From assembly GCA_024180945.1 (NCBI GenBank), contig JAKSGN010000007.1, positions 4,340,001-4,404,000 of the forward strand: 64,000 nt of DNA. The letters are read 5' to 3'. The notes beneath the pieces were generated by a model that saw only the letters and a program-made list of their open reading frames with translations, was not told the DNA's origin and did no database searches. This document shows, piece after piece, positions 30,254 to 41,156 of the stretch; within the stretch, counting starts at the first letter, position 1; the number at the start of each line of letters is the position of its first letter. A program made the position numbers and the translations under genes. This DNA comes from Macrophomina tecta (taxonomy: Eukaryota; Ascomycota; Dothideomycetes; Botryosphaeriales; Botryosphaeriaceae).

Positions 30254-31267
30254 ATGGTTTTCCGCTGGTTCAACAGCAGACATGCAATCTCCCGCCCTGT
30301 AAATAAACCCTCGTCTCCGAAGCTCATGGATACATATCACACGCCTTCATCGTTGGAACAGCCCCAGCATCCTCTGCCGATAACAAGACCACGTGCGCTC
30401 ACGCAAGAAAACCTTGCTCATCCTCAGCTGCAATCGTTGTTCATTACCCGAATCCCACCGGAGATCAGGGTCTTGGTGTATGAGAAAGTTCTGGGCCACG
30501 AGCTTTTGCACCTCGAGCCTGCCGACGGCATTCTCAAGTACTCCCGTTGCTTCGACCCTGGGCCCGACGAAAAACTTGGCTTCCGACACGAATGTTGGAA
30601 AGTGAGTTGGAATGAGGAAGAACGTACTCGATGGACGTGGACTCTTCTTGAACCACATGACAGTGAGAGGCTTTTGTCACTTCTTCTTGCCTGTCGCCTG
30701 ATGTTAGTAAATGCATAACAACCATCCCTCATACGTCTCAACTCTCACAATATGTCCCTCACGCTAACCGAGACAAGATATATCGAGGCTATTGGCGTTC
30801 TATACACTTGCAATACGTTCAGCATGCGACGGGCGAAAAGCCTTTCATTACTTCCCAAAGTGATCCTTCCCCACCGACTTCAACTCATACGCAACATTCA
30901 TTTCAGCACAGCATTTGCTTGCCCAATTCGGCCAGACTTTTCGTACAAGCATCTCCGTTTCCCACCTGACTATGTAGCTCATTGGCCCGAAGCCTGCCAC
31001 GCGCTGGCATCTATGAGAGGCCTTAAGGATCTCCATATCACTCTGGCGATCTGGCCTCGAATTCCCGGCAAGATGGATACCATTGACGACGACTCAGTCT
31101 ATTTCCTGCTGGACCCACTCAAGATCATCTCGGCCGAGAAATTCAACGTCGTCATTACGGTGAACCTGAGCGACGCAGTGAAAGCCCGCCTCGGGTCCGT
31201 TCCTTTTGTGCTCTCGAAGCGAGTAAAACACGGTATCGGCTTCTACACAGTGCATGCCGATGATTAA
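30254..31267 (+). CDS. DUF7730-type fungal protein
   Basis: The exons are 30254-30702 and 30778-31267. The 75-nt intron has a GTTAGT donor, a CTAAC branch and an AG acceptor, and restores the run CRLIYIEAIGVLYTCNTF. The product is 312 residues. The N-terminal 70 residues are low-complexity, then comes IPPEIRVLVYEKVLGHELLH, and after the splice the ACRLIYIEAIGVLYTCNTFS block. These two blocks are the hallmark of a large family of fungal DUF7730/F-box-like proteins of unknown function. There is no signal peptide or membrane segment. The family name is from memory; the blocks and the splice are visible. Confidence 0.8.
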
Positions 31268-31333
31268 ATACAGCACAGGGGGCACATTTCCCCCCCTACA
31301 AAGGATACAGGAAGTTCGAGTGGACTCAGGGAT

Positions 31334-32742
31334 TCAGTGCGCATGGGTCTCCGCTGCACGCGCCTCCCGAATTCGCGTTAGAAAGCCCTCGAACACAGGA
31401 TTCCACACGGGGACCGTCGACCTCGGGTACATGAGCTTGAGACTAGGAGCGTCCCTAGCGGTGTTGGGGCTGGTCTCGGTGATAAATCCATTGTCCTGTA
31501 CATATTTTGCCGGATCCTCGTTGAGGAATCGGATAGCTTGCAAAGAGTTAGTCCTGGATACTTCAACAACGGCCGGGCAACCTACCACTTCCAAATAGAG
31601 CAAGCGTGTCAGCGTTATTGTCTGCACGTTCGGTTTCTTTCCGAGGTGGGCCTTGTTTCATTTTTGCGAGCCTTTTGGCGTCCTTCCAGCCGTAGGCGGC
31701 ACGAAAAGGAAGGTCCAATTCGAAGCCGTCTGATACCTGTTGCGAAGTCAGCCTCTTCCAGCTTTTATCTAGCCAGCCGGGCTGACGTACATCTTCAGTC
31801 TCTCCTCCGGCAATGGTGTGTGTGAGCTCATGTAACATGACCTTGTCCAGGAGATTGGTCGCGTCGAACGGAGTTAACCACCATCCTTTTTCCACCAATG
31901 GTATGACCCACTTTGCCAGGCGTGTTTTGACTCGAATGTCCTTCCATGTCTGTGAATGTAGTTAGAAGCCTTGTTAAGTTTGAACCGGAAAGGATACATC
32001 TCACTTTGTAGCGGGCACCTCGAGCCCATTCAAGGAACCAAGGGCAAATGTTGATCTGGGCGGCATGCATTCTGCTACCGTAACCCACCACTTCACCGGC
32101 TGCATCGTGTATTTCCCATGTTGTCCGGGTTGGATTCCAGGTAAACGCGAGCTCAAAGTCAAGCGTTGCTCTGCATTCGCTCAATTTGTGGCCGGGTGGC
32201 TCGCTAATCACCTTGTTGATTGCTGGACGATTCCTGCTGTTAGCAGATCCACTCAAGTCCCCATTACCTGGATATGGACCCACATGTTTCAACCCACATT
32301 CCTTCATTGTTCTTTCGAATTCTGGACTCAAGGTCGCAATAGATCACCTAGCTACCCGTCAGCGCCGTTCGTTCCATTTCTCACTTGGCGACTAAGCCTC
32401 ACTTACAACCTCGTCTGATGTGTCCTCCGTGTCTGCATTGGGGTTCTCTTGCTCCATTTGCAAAATGCCAGTAAAGGACGACATGACTTTTGTCATGTCG
32501 ATCGTGGCAGGGTCTTGGCCCTCTTCACAAAACAGTAGTTCGATGAGACGCTTAACATTGACATCCTGACGACGGTTCTCAAGGGCGTCTAATGACTGAC
32601 GTGCCATGTCAAAAGCTTGGACGATCGCATCTCGCATTAGTTCAGCGTCCTGATCTTTGCAGGTAGCATCAATCTTGTACGCGAGCACTGGTTGGAGTAG
32701 TTGGGCAATGAGAAGTAAAAAAGTAATATCAAGAAACTGCAT
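31334..32742 (-). CDS. Secreted zinc metalloprotease (HExxH; lysine-specific metallo-endopeptidase-like)
   Basis: The proposed exons are 32742-32407, 32347-32268, 32236-32005, 31949-31586 and 31536-31334, giving about 404 residues. A signal peptide (MQFLDITFLLLIAQLLQPVLA) starts the protein. The block VIYCDLESR and then NICPWFLEW precede the zinc-binding motif HELTH (residues 256-260). YGWKDAKRLA and NNADTLALFGSAIRFL follow, as in secreted fungal proteins of the deuterolysin/Lys-specific endopeptidase class. Introns 1, 3 and 4 are 49-59 nt with good signals. Intron 2, needed to keep frame, would be only 31 nt, so that junction may be a small indel or a different splice. It is transcribed divergently from the secreted-protein gene at 33395. 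Confidence 0.75.
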
Positions 32743-33105
32743 TGTGGTCGATCTGTTTAGGTCTGGTTCAAGGGGATCAGCGCTCCACACGATGGTGGAA
32801 TCAACTGGTATTTGAGGTATCGTATTATCTACGGTATGATCGATCCCTGCCCATGCACCTTCACAGATGATCGAGGCATCCTCTAGGCAGCTGAATACAA
32901 AGTTGGTTCTACTGGCGCTGGAGCCCTTGGTACAAAGACCTTCGTGCCTCCCAACTGCATACTCCTGAAGGAAATTTGCCATGCTTAGGGGTCCACCCAT
33001 ATTAAGGGGATTTCACGAGCGGTGCGAAGTGAAGCCTTGCATGATTGTAGGGTAGAAACAAGCCAATAACAAGAGAACTGCCTTGATCTTCGCCGCAGCC
33101 AACAT
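32743..33105 (-). other. Possible signal-peptide exon of a small secreted protein
   Basis: An ATG at 33105 opens a 30-codon frame that is a convincing secretion signal (KIKAVLLLLACFYPTIMQG). A stop follows. The next frame (33000 onward) contains three cysteines and no stop until it merges into the metalloprotease frame. Linking the two needs a 33-nt intron, which is implausibly short. It could be a gene remnant or an alternative 5' end of the protease; I cannot decide. Confidence 0.25.
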
Positions 33106-33394
33106 GTTGGGTGGACGGTCATTACGTGCGGCGTGGAATTTGTTAGCGCGGGGGTACCTCTTCCACCTTGCAACAGACCCACAACCAACGTCCTTGGCGT
33201 TGGATCCAACTTTATAGAAAATAGACATTGTTAGTAGTGGCTTTTGTGTTTCAACTTCGAGAACGCTCGTATGCTGCAACGTTGCATTGCGGTTGTTTTG
33301 CCGCTGGAGCGCATACAACGACGTATATAATGCGAAGCAGGACTCTCAACCACTGAACCACCAAATGTTGACAAAACTACCCAATATCTAGAAT

Positions 33395-36041
33395 ATGAGG
33401 ATCATTATCTTGCATACTGCCTTCTTCAGTTCAGCATGTGCTGTACTTGACCAGTTGGAACCCTCCATCACAGCTCGTGCTGATGCTGCTCTGAGCCCCA
33501 CAGTCACGCTCCAACCTCGATCCAATTACATAAAGTCCCCTGTAAGTTACGCTTGATTCATTAGGACCACAATCCACCGCAACATCTTCTGCCATTACTG
33601 ACACTGGTGCAGGATCCTTCAATAGCACCGACGAAAACCCAGGTTCTTATCATTCCAACTGCCATCAGTGATAAAATACCAGAGTCCGGAATCGATGTTT
33701 TCCTTGGGCCAGACACGGTCAAAAGCCTTCGGAAAACAACGAGCGACCAATGCGCGAACGGTGTCACAGTGGATTGCACGGCTCAATTAATGCAAGACAT
33801 CAACCAAGGCCGCCAGTATGACCTGGCGAAGAGAGAGATCGGCAACATTATCGCTGCTGTCATCGCAATCCTCAGCGTCTGGATAGCTTCCGCGATTACC
33901 ACTGACCATCATGACGACAGCCCCGTCGGCTTCCATATGGAGTCCTCGGCCATCGCTGAGGTCCAATCAAAGACGCAGTCCCACTCGGACATCGTGATCA
34001 TGACCGCCTCGGATGATGCCTCGCCCATCACCATTCCCCTACAGCTTACCTCACTCACCGCGTCGACCACCGCATCCGCCAGCATCACCACCCTCGCCGC
34101 GGACGCGCGCGGCCACCACAAGGGCGACATCCTCGTCTCCCTCCCGCCCGACACCGCCGATCTCTTCGAGCAGCTCATCCGGCACACCGGCCGGTGCAAG
34201 GACACCCCCGTGCACGCCAAGCGCGGGCCCGGCCCCGGAATGACCACCGTCACCGACGTGGCGAAGTTCGTCCTGCCCATGGCCGCGCCGACCCAGCTGC
34301 TCAACGCTCTGGCGTTGCAAGCGGCGCAACGGCTCCCCGCGCTGCGTGACGCCGCACAGCAGGCTTCCTTGGAGTCGGTGCAGGCGTTCGCCGCCACGCT
34401 GCCCGAGTTCCGGCACGTCGCGGCTCGATTTCGTGACCTCATTGCCGAGGGCGTGTGGTGGGGCGTGTACGACTTCTGCGTGCAGCAGGTGAATGACCTG
34501 TCGGAGCTGGTCATCGAGGAGGAATTGATCGTTGAGGATAGGAATGAGGACGATGATGACGAAGAGGAGGATGAGGCGGGGGTGTGCCCGAAGGGGGCGC
34601 CATCGGGGATCAACGCCCCGCTTTGCGAAAGGTGTGAGGGGTCGGAGAGGAATATATGTACTTCGGTAAGTGTGTTAGTCCTCTGAGATGTGTACCGGGA
34701 TTTCTGTTGCTAACAAAGCGTAGGGGAGATGGAGGGGGTGCATGTGTCTTGGTCGCATTACTCCGTGGTACTATCCCGGTGGCAGGGATCTTTGGAACCA
34801 ACAACAAAAAGTACTTGATGGACTGCTGAGCGACAAGGGTGAATCCGGTCCTGTCTGCGATGATAAAAGTCGTCTGAATTTGGAAAGGGGTCTCTATAAG
34901 GGGTAGGTCTCTGCTATGACTCTTGAGTGTTTAGACTTCACTTCTGTGGCTGACATTGTGCTTTTCAGGCTTGTGTCCTCGTTCTGCAAAGATTTCGACC
35001 TGAGCGAAGATAAAAGTACGGATCTTACGAATAATGATGGGGGTGATGGTAACTGGAACGGATACGCCGGCTTCAAGTTCCACTTCGAGTGGAAGAAGAA
35101 TGATGGCCAGTGTAGCAATAGCTGCGAAGATGTCTTCAACAAATTTACAGGCATGTCAAGTTGTAAGTCTTGTACCCGCGCTCTCCGATGAAACCATGAA
35201 AGCTTACGTCTTCAAGGCTCATACGACAGCCACACATTCACTTCTGCGGGCAGCTTTGATGCGGGCTGCGGAACAGCCAGCTTCAAGTTCACCACGGCAG
35301 AACAGGAGGACGCACCGGCAGCTGTGCCGGCGCGGTACGTCGACCTGGGCCTTCTTACCTGTGGTACCCGCAAAGACCAAGGGAACCCAACATACTTCAC
35401 AACGCTTGACTCAATGGACGATGCGATCGACCGGTTCTGCGATTACACTGCCCAGAAAGCTCGTATTTTCTCGTCCGGCAACATGTCCGGCGACGACGGC
35501 GTGGTTGAATTACACTACAATAACAAGGTCACGGATCCGATATACGTTGCACTCAAGTGGAGAGATGCGAAGAACTGCCCTGTGCTTGACTTTAAAAACG
35601 ACCGGGAGAATGCGAAGAAGATCTGCAAGGCTCGGCTTCAGAACGCGGTCAACCTCTGTACGTTCTTATTTCCTACGCCCTTCCACCCAGCATAAGCTCA
35701 AATTTTTAGGAGAAGAGACTGGAAATTGCTGACGATTCGCTTCTATAGGTGACACTGCCGCAAACGGAAAATATTGGTGGAAACAAGGCGGAGCCTTCTT
35801 CCGAGACTGCGTGGAGTGGAAGATTGTGCGGGACGAATGGCGCACAGGCTCACTGGGCGCGAGTGACGCTTACAGACCCCCAAAGACATGCTCCAAGCTT
35901 GCTGATTGTAAGGGCGAATGTGGTGGCAAGAACGCATTCTGTGCCTCCGCAAACGGCCCTGGGTACGTGGTTCATTGTCTCCTCCGTAAAAACTACGCTC
36001 ACTGATCAATTTATAGATATTGTTCCTGTTCAAATAGCTGA
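33395..36041 (+). CDS. Large secreted cysteine-rich protein of unknown function
   Basis: There are seven exons: 33395-33541, 33613-34665, 34724-34902, 34969-35162, 35217-35657, 35749-35962 and 36017-36041. All have GT-AG introns of 54-91 nt and frame is kept, giving 750 residues. A signal peptide (MRIIILHTAFFSSACAV) is followed by a Ser/Thr-rich stretch. Residues about 125-145 form a membrane-length hydrophobic segment (NIIAAVIAILSVWIASAI). The middle region (200-370) is helical and ends in an acidic run (about DEDDDDEEEDE). The C-terminal 300 residues are cysteine-rich, with WNGYAGFKFHFEW and many paired cysteines, ending CSCSNS. The C-terminal half resembles uncharacterised extracellular domains of fungal secreted proteins. 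No enzyme motif is recognised. Confidence 0.78.
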
Positions 36042-36080
36042 TTCTGCGCTTCCTACTGCCTAGTGCGAACATGAAGTGCT

Positions 36081-37485
36081 TCAAGGAAGAGCTTCACCAG
36101 CTTCCAAGGACATTGACTGTCAGCGTATTCTCGAAGCATCACCGCGAAAAAGAAGACTCACGTTTGCCAAGTAATGACTGTCACCCGCCGCCCGAAGAAA
36201 AACTTCTCGCGTCAGAGCCAAGTCCGCTTCTGCGGCGTAGACGGATTTGCCAATGTATGGATCGTTCCGTAGATCATTCAGGAAGTTCTGTGCGCGTTCG
36301 CTGGTCCCGACGCGGGAGATAAGGTATGCAACGGAGGCTTTGTCCTGCAAGTATTTGTCGCGTTGGTAGATGGAGTCGCGCAACTTAGTGGGTGCCTCGT
36401 TTGTCGGCTATAGGATGCACAGCAGATGAATGAGTATCTGCATCCTTACTTTACAGACAATGCATCGAGAGGACAGCGACATACCTCACCATCTGTAATG
36501 ATGACGATGATGACAGGCTTGGTGAACGTTCCAGCAATGATTTTATCCACGATCATAGGCCGCAAAACGTTGTTCTCAAGCTTCGTCCCGAGCTGCGTAT
36601 CTCCGGAGTAGCGAATGGTGTCCATACATCGCTTTATGTGTTGTGAATCTCTCAGATTGTCCCACTGTACATTGTGATTGAGAACACGGACAGAGATGCC
36701 AGAGTCGCTCAGCCTGGTGGCGATATTGGCAACTTTGTCCAGCGTGTCGCGCAGAGCCGGTATGCGGTCTTCCTCGGTCATTGACTCGCTGTTGTCTATG
36801 AGTTTCGTTAGTAATCCAATCTAGCTTACGGCGTTGTCGAGGGATTGAACCTACCGCAGAGAATGACGAAGTCGTACAATGCCAGTTTTGCCAACCCAGG
36901 AACCAGATCAGGCGGCACGTCTGACGCCTGGGCCATGCATTCGGCTGCTCGACATGCAATCCTTTGAACAGCAGGATCATCAGCACGGTAGAATGACGGG
37001 AGGGACTGGTTCACGAAAGGCCCAAGGAATGAGGTATAATCCTGTGGGGTGTAGAGCGGGCAGGTGGGTAGCTCGTCCCTCCACGAAGCATGGCGAGCCG
37101 TAGCTAGGTGGCCTTCGAGCTGTTTTTCGAAACTGTTCTCAATAGTCCTTGCGTATGCCGCTGCTGTGGCTTGAAGAGTTTCACTGGTAACACTCCCTTC
37201 GTCATAGGGCAGTTTAGCCTGGATGATAGCTTCAAGACGTGCCTTGTGATCTCTGGAGTTAAGTTCAGCGAGTAGGTATTTGCAAAAATCCGCCCTTATC
37301 AGTTCCTCTCTTGGTGCTTCAGCTTGTTGCAGTTCAGAGGAATGTGAATAAGACATCAGCACCGGTGTGTAGTTTCGACTCGCGGGGCCTGGAGAATACA
37401 GAACCGAAGGCTCCATCGAATGTGGTACGTCGTCATCTCCTTCATTACTGTAAAAGCGATAGAATGAAGATCTGGCGGAAGACAT
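36081..37485 (-). CDS. von Willebrand factor A-domain protein
   Basis: The exons are 37485-36855, 36795-36485, 36407-36162 and 36116-36081, giving 407 residues. The ATG at 37485 is the first true ATG of the frame. The N-terminal half is an unclassified helical region with Tyr/Ser-rich ends. The vWA domain begins at YDFVILCDNSESM, where DNSES (residues 211-215) is the metal-binding MIDAS DxSxS. It continues through GDTQLGTKL and VIIVIITDGEPTNE, the second MIDAS elements. There is no signal peptide, so it is probably cytoplasmic. Its last exon ends 39 bp from the stop of the oppositely oriented secreted-protein gene, so their 3' UTRs must overlap. The role is unknown; vWA domains usually mediate protein interaction. 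Confidence 0.85.
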
Positions 37486-38647
37486 AATTGGCAAGCTCCA
37501 GATAGTGGTCTACTGTAGCGGTTGACCTGCTTCGTGGGAGAGGCAGACAATAGAGTCGATGTTTGCCTTCTTGCGGGAACCAATTTATCCTCAAGCCATA
37601 AGAACTAACGTGTGAGAGATATAAGATCGATGCTGCCCGAACGATGCCAACGCATCGCAAAGCAGCGGGATAAGCCCGTGCGATTGGCCAATACCTGTGT
37701 TTATTGTCAGTAATATGCTGCAGGTGTCTCAATGCGGTCGAGTCGCAGCCTATATTCCGCAACGTCATTGGACTGACCAAATTCAAGATATCTGCAAGCA
37801 TGACATTACAGAGAGAAGCTGACGTGGCCACCGGTCAAAATTAAGGCTTCTTCTACTGGGTCTCATTGAGGCCACGACCGGACTACAGCTTGACGAGGGT
37901 GTTGTCTGACAGGGATCTTGCTGACAACGGATCCGGTGATTTTTGCCGGTACACGAACGCTACTTCAAGCTTTCGCAAGGCTGAGCGCAATTAGCGGATG
38001 AGTAAACACCCTAAATCATCGTGTTCAATGGTTTTACGGCAAGCCGCGAACATTTCAGACCATTTGCAGCGGGCAAAAAGGTAATGTTATTGGTATTTGC
38101 TACTTCGGAAGTTATAGAGCCACATTTCCGTACCTTCTTATCAAAGATAATTGGCTGAAGACAATCAATTTAAGCAAGATTGACGTATAATGGGAAATGG
38201 CAGCCAAAGACGCAATCGCGGAAGGTAAATGGATGATTGAAAAATGAGGCAACTGAGGGTTAACGCCGAGCGACACCACCGTAGATGAAGGGTCCTAGAT
38301 GAGGGCATTCCAAGATGCTCCAAGAATTTGCCAGGATAGGGTTCAAGAGAAGCTCATGATCTAATTGGTGGGTGATGGACAGTACTAAAGATAATAGATA
38401 TGTTTACCTCAATCTATGAACTTAGCATCGGAGAATTTCACTTTACAGCTACTGGCACGCATCATTGGGACGCTGTTGTGTTCTTGCTGTTATTCCATGT
38501 CAGAAATACGGTCTTGGCTCAAGTGTCTCATTTCGGATAAGCTTCTTTTCACAAATAAATAAAGACTGAGACGCACTAACTGCGCCGTAAGAACTACAAT
38601 AAGACAAAATATCTCGGTCGCCAAATACTAGAGGCACATATCAACCA
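37486..38647. other. Intergenic
   Basis: The first about 350 bases hold an unrecognised minus-strand frame (37831-37445) that overlaps the 5' end of the vWA gene and is probably fortuitous. The rest is AT-richer, with no frame worth reporting. Confidence 0.5.
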
Positions 38648-39898
38648 TTAAGTGCGACAAAACTCTTGCAACTCCTTCACAATGTCTGCAGAGTACAACC
38701 ATGCAAGCTCCCCCTCCCCACTGCTCTGCCACATCTCCCCATCCTTCAACTTCGCCCTTTCCTCCGCCGGCAATCGTGTGTTATTCAACTGGAAAGTGAG
38801 CTTCAACACCTTATCCACCCTCTGCTGTCGATACTCCTGCCACTTCCCCAACGCCTTCCTCCACTCGTCCTCAACCTTCCCCATACTTACAACCTCCGCA
38901 AACGTCACCGCATCCTCCAACGCCTGACTGGCCCCTTGGCCTGCTGTCGGCGGAATCGCATGGGCCGCATCCCCCAGCACCACCACCCTGCCCTCGCCAT
39001 CCGACGCCCAACTCCTTAGCCTCGGCACCGAATAAAACGGCCAAATTCCCAACGTCTCGACCGGAATATCCGCCAATGCACCCCTCGGCGTCTGCGTCCA
39101 GCCCGCCAACCCCTCTCGAATCAGCCGCGCCAACCTCTCCTTATCCGCCCCCAGCGCCTCCCACCCGTCGCGATCCTGCTCGGGAAACGCGACCTGCGTC
39201 CCGGCCAGCAACTCGGCCTTCCCATCCGGGCTCTGCGGCGCCAGCACGAACGCGCCCGCCGCCCCGTGAATCGACACCGGGCAGGGATATCCTTCGGGCA
39301 GCCGCGCGCGCTCCCACGGCGTCGCATACGTGATGGCCACGCGCCCCTGGTACTGCGCGGCGGCGCCGGGCGCGACGACCTGCGTGCGGATGCGCGAGTG
39401 GATGCCGTCGGCGCCGACGAGCAGCGAGGCGGTGCGCGTGCCGCGGCCGTCGGCGAGGGCGAAGGTGATGGCGCCGTTTTTGCTGCCGTCTTCGACGACG
39501 TGCGAGAACTTGTGCGAGTAGTGGATCGGGATGCCGGCGCGAGAGGCGGCGGCGCGCAGGGCGAGGAGCAGCGTCTGCCGGTAGACACGCAGGCAGTCGT
39601 AGCCGTATTGTGACGCGCTGCCCAGGTGGTAGGCGTCGGTGGTTTCTTCGCGGTCGTTCTTGAAGGTCACTGTTTGGAAAGAGAAGCCGTGGGGGCGGAT
39701 CTCGGCGTAGATGCCGAGGTCGTCGAGAATGCGGAGGGAGTTGGGGGAGAGCATGAGCGCGCCCGGGGTCGAGGCGGATTCGGGGCGCGCTTCGTAGATG
39801 GTGGAGGGGATGCCGCGCTTGTGGAGGGAGAGGGCGAGGGTGAGGCTGGCGAGGCCGCCGCCGATGATGGCGACGTCGGAAGTGAGTGTGGAAGACAT
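38648..39898 (-). CDS. FAD-dependent aromatic monooxygenase (class A flavoprotein)
   Basis: This is a single-exon protein of 416 residues, normal for the salicylate-hydroxylase-like family. The dinucleotide-binding motif is DVAIIGGGLAS (residues 8-18, with Ser at the usual last Gly), the DG motif is GADGIHSRIR (DG at 164-165), and the second FAD motif is VVVLGDAAHAIPPTAGQGAS (GD at 309-310). These enzymes use NAD(P)H and O2 to hydroxylate aromatic or polyketide substrates; the substrate here is unknown. It is divergently transcribed from an NAD(P)-binding protein 351 bp away and sits near a Zn2Cys6 regulator, which suggests a small catabolic or secondary-metabolite cluster. Confidence 0.92.
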   Translation of the reverse strand: MSSTLTSDVAIIGGGLASLTLALSLHKRGIPSTIYEARPESASTPGALMLSPNSLRILDDLGIYAEIRPHGFSFQTVTFKNDREETTDAYHLGSASQYGYDCLRVYRQTLLLALRAAASRAGIPIHYSHKFSHVVEDGSKNGAITFALADGRGTRTASLLVGADGIHSRIRTQVVAPGAAAQYQGRVAITYATPWERARLPEGYPCPVSIHGAAGAFVLAPQSPDGKAELLAGTQVAFPEQDRDGWEALGADKERLARLIREGLAGWTQTPRGALADIPVETLGIWPFYSVPRLRSWASDGEGRVVVLGDAAHAIPPTAGQGASQALEDAVTFAEVVSMGKVEDEWRKALGKWQEYRQQRVDKVLKLTFQLNNTRLPAEERAKLKDGEMWQSSGEGELAWLYSADIVKELQEFCRT

Positions 39899-40249
39899 GT
39901 TGAGCGTTGAACATGTGCTTTTAAGAAAAGCGATACGGCGGAGAGGATTGCAGATGTGTGGGATACCTGTTGACTTGAAGGAAGAGCGGATTTATACACT
40001 AGAGGTGAGATTGCCATAAAACGTTAGCGCTTACTTCCGGATCCGAGTTGTTGATGGATCCGAACGGTCGTCGGGTCCGAAGCCTTCGGATCCGGAGAAG
40101 TTGATATTAAATATGACTACGATTCTCGACATCAGTGGATGGAACATCAGCTGTTCAACCTAATCACTCGACTCAGACTTCCCTGAAGACTTCAGTTAAG
40201 CTAAACCTTTGTATTCATCCACCCGAGCGCCCCTCGACCAGCTCCAACC
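39899..40249. promoter_or_regulatory. Divergent promoter with CGG/CCG palindromes
   Basis: These 351 bp separate two divergently transcribed genes. A cluster at 40036-40096 contains the palindrome TCCGAA-GCC-TTCGGA (40076-40090) and further copies of GGATCCGA near 40038 and 40056. Paired CGG/CCG triplets are the usual targets of Zn2Cys6 regulators, one of which is encoded at 41157-43326. A regulatory link is an inference. Confidence 0.5.
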
Positions 40250-40970
40250 ATGCATCTCTACATCCTCGGAGGAAGCGGCCGCACCGGCCAAATGGTCATC
40301 GACAACGCCCTCCAACGCGGCCATACCGTCACAGCGCTCGTCCGCAACCCCGACTCCCTCTGCGCCCAGAAAGGCCTCTACGTCGCCAAAGGTAGGCCAC
40401 CGTTCTCCTCACCCCCTCAGCAGCGCACTGCTAACCCTCTTCACTACAGGCACACCTCTCTCTCCTTCCGACATCGCCTCCTCCTTCCTCCACCCCATGC
40501 GCCCTGACGCCGTCCTCGTCACGCTCAACGCAGCTCGCACCTCCGACAGCCCCTTCGCGGCGCCGCTCGCCCCGCCCCGCATGATGGCCGACTCGCACGC
40601 CAACGTCACCGCCACCATGCAGCAGCACGGCGTCACCAAGATTGTGACCATGTCGGCCTTCGGCGTGGCGGAATCTTCGCCAAACCTGCTATGCCTCTTC
40701 CGCGGCGTGTTGCGGGGCACGAACATGAAATACCAGTTCGCAGACCACGACCAGGTGGATGCGGAGATGAAGGGCAGCGGGCTGGATTACGTGTTGGTGC
40801 GGCCGGCGATGCTGACTGAGGGAGAGGCGGTGCCGGTCAAGACATTTGGAGATCATGGGGAGGGGGCGCCGTGGTTTGCCAAGGTGACGAGAGGGAGTGT
40901 GGCGCGGTTTTTGGTGGAAGTGTGCGAGACGGCGGAGTGGGATCGGCGGACGCCGGTCATTGCGAATTGA
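40250..40970 (+). CDS. NAD(P)-binding (NmrA/SDR-like) protein
   Basis: The exons are 40250-40391 and 40450-40970 with a 58-nt intron (GTAGGC donor, GCTAAC branch), giving 221 residues. The N-terminus MHLYILGGSGRTGQMVIDNA carries the Rossmann GGSGRTG motif (residues 7-13), followed by ALVRNPDS and, later, VTKIVTMSAFGV and YVLVRPAMLTEG. This is the pattern of atypical short-chain dehydrogenases with an NAD(P)-binding fold. It may be an oxidoreductase or a redox-sensing protein acting with the neighbouring monooxygenase. The shared promoter supports co-regulation. Confidence 0.88.
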
Positions 40971-41156
40971 GCGGGGGAGGCGACTGTGGCGGGAGGTCGT
41001 TTGTGAATGTGACTTGGGGTTGATGCAGACATGACGCACTTCGTCTGATGGAATAATAAGGGTTTTTGCTTGGATCGGCTTGGGCTTCGTATGTAACGAT
41101 CAACACGGCATCATATTCTACAAATGGATCTGTGTCCAGAGTAACTGTATTTGTAC

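Noticed and set aside
33909..34613. 234-codon Ser-rich antisense frame in the secreted-protein gene
   Set aside because: It is low-complexity and lies opposite a well-spliced gene with a signal peptide.
37445..37831. 128-codon minus-strand frame upstream of the vWA gene
   Set aside because: It overlaps the vWA start codon region in another frame, has no motif, and has no promoter or splice evidence.
39121..39914. Long antisense and alternate frames across the FAD monooxygenase
   Set aside because: These are shadows of a GC-biased coding sequence, rich in Arg, Pro and Ala. The monooxygenase frame carries all motifs.
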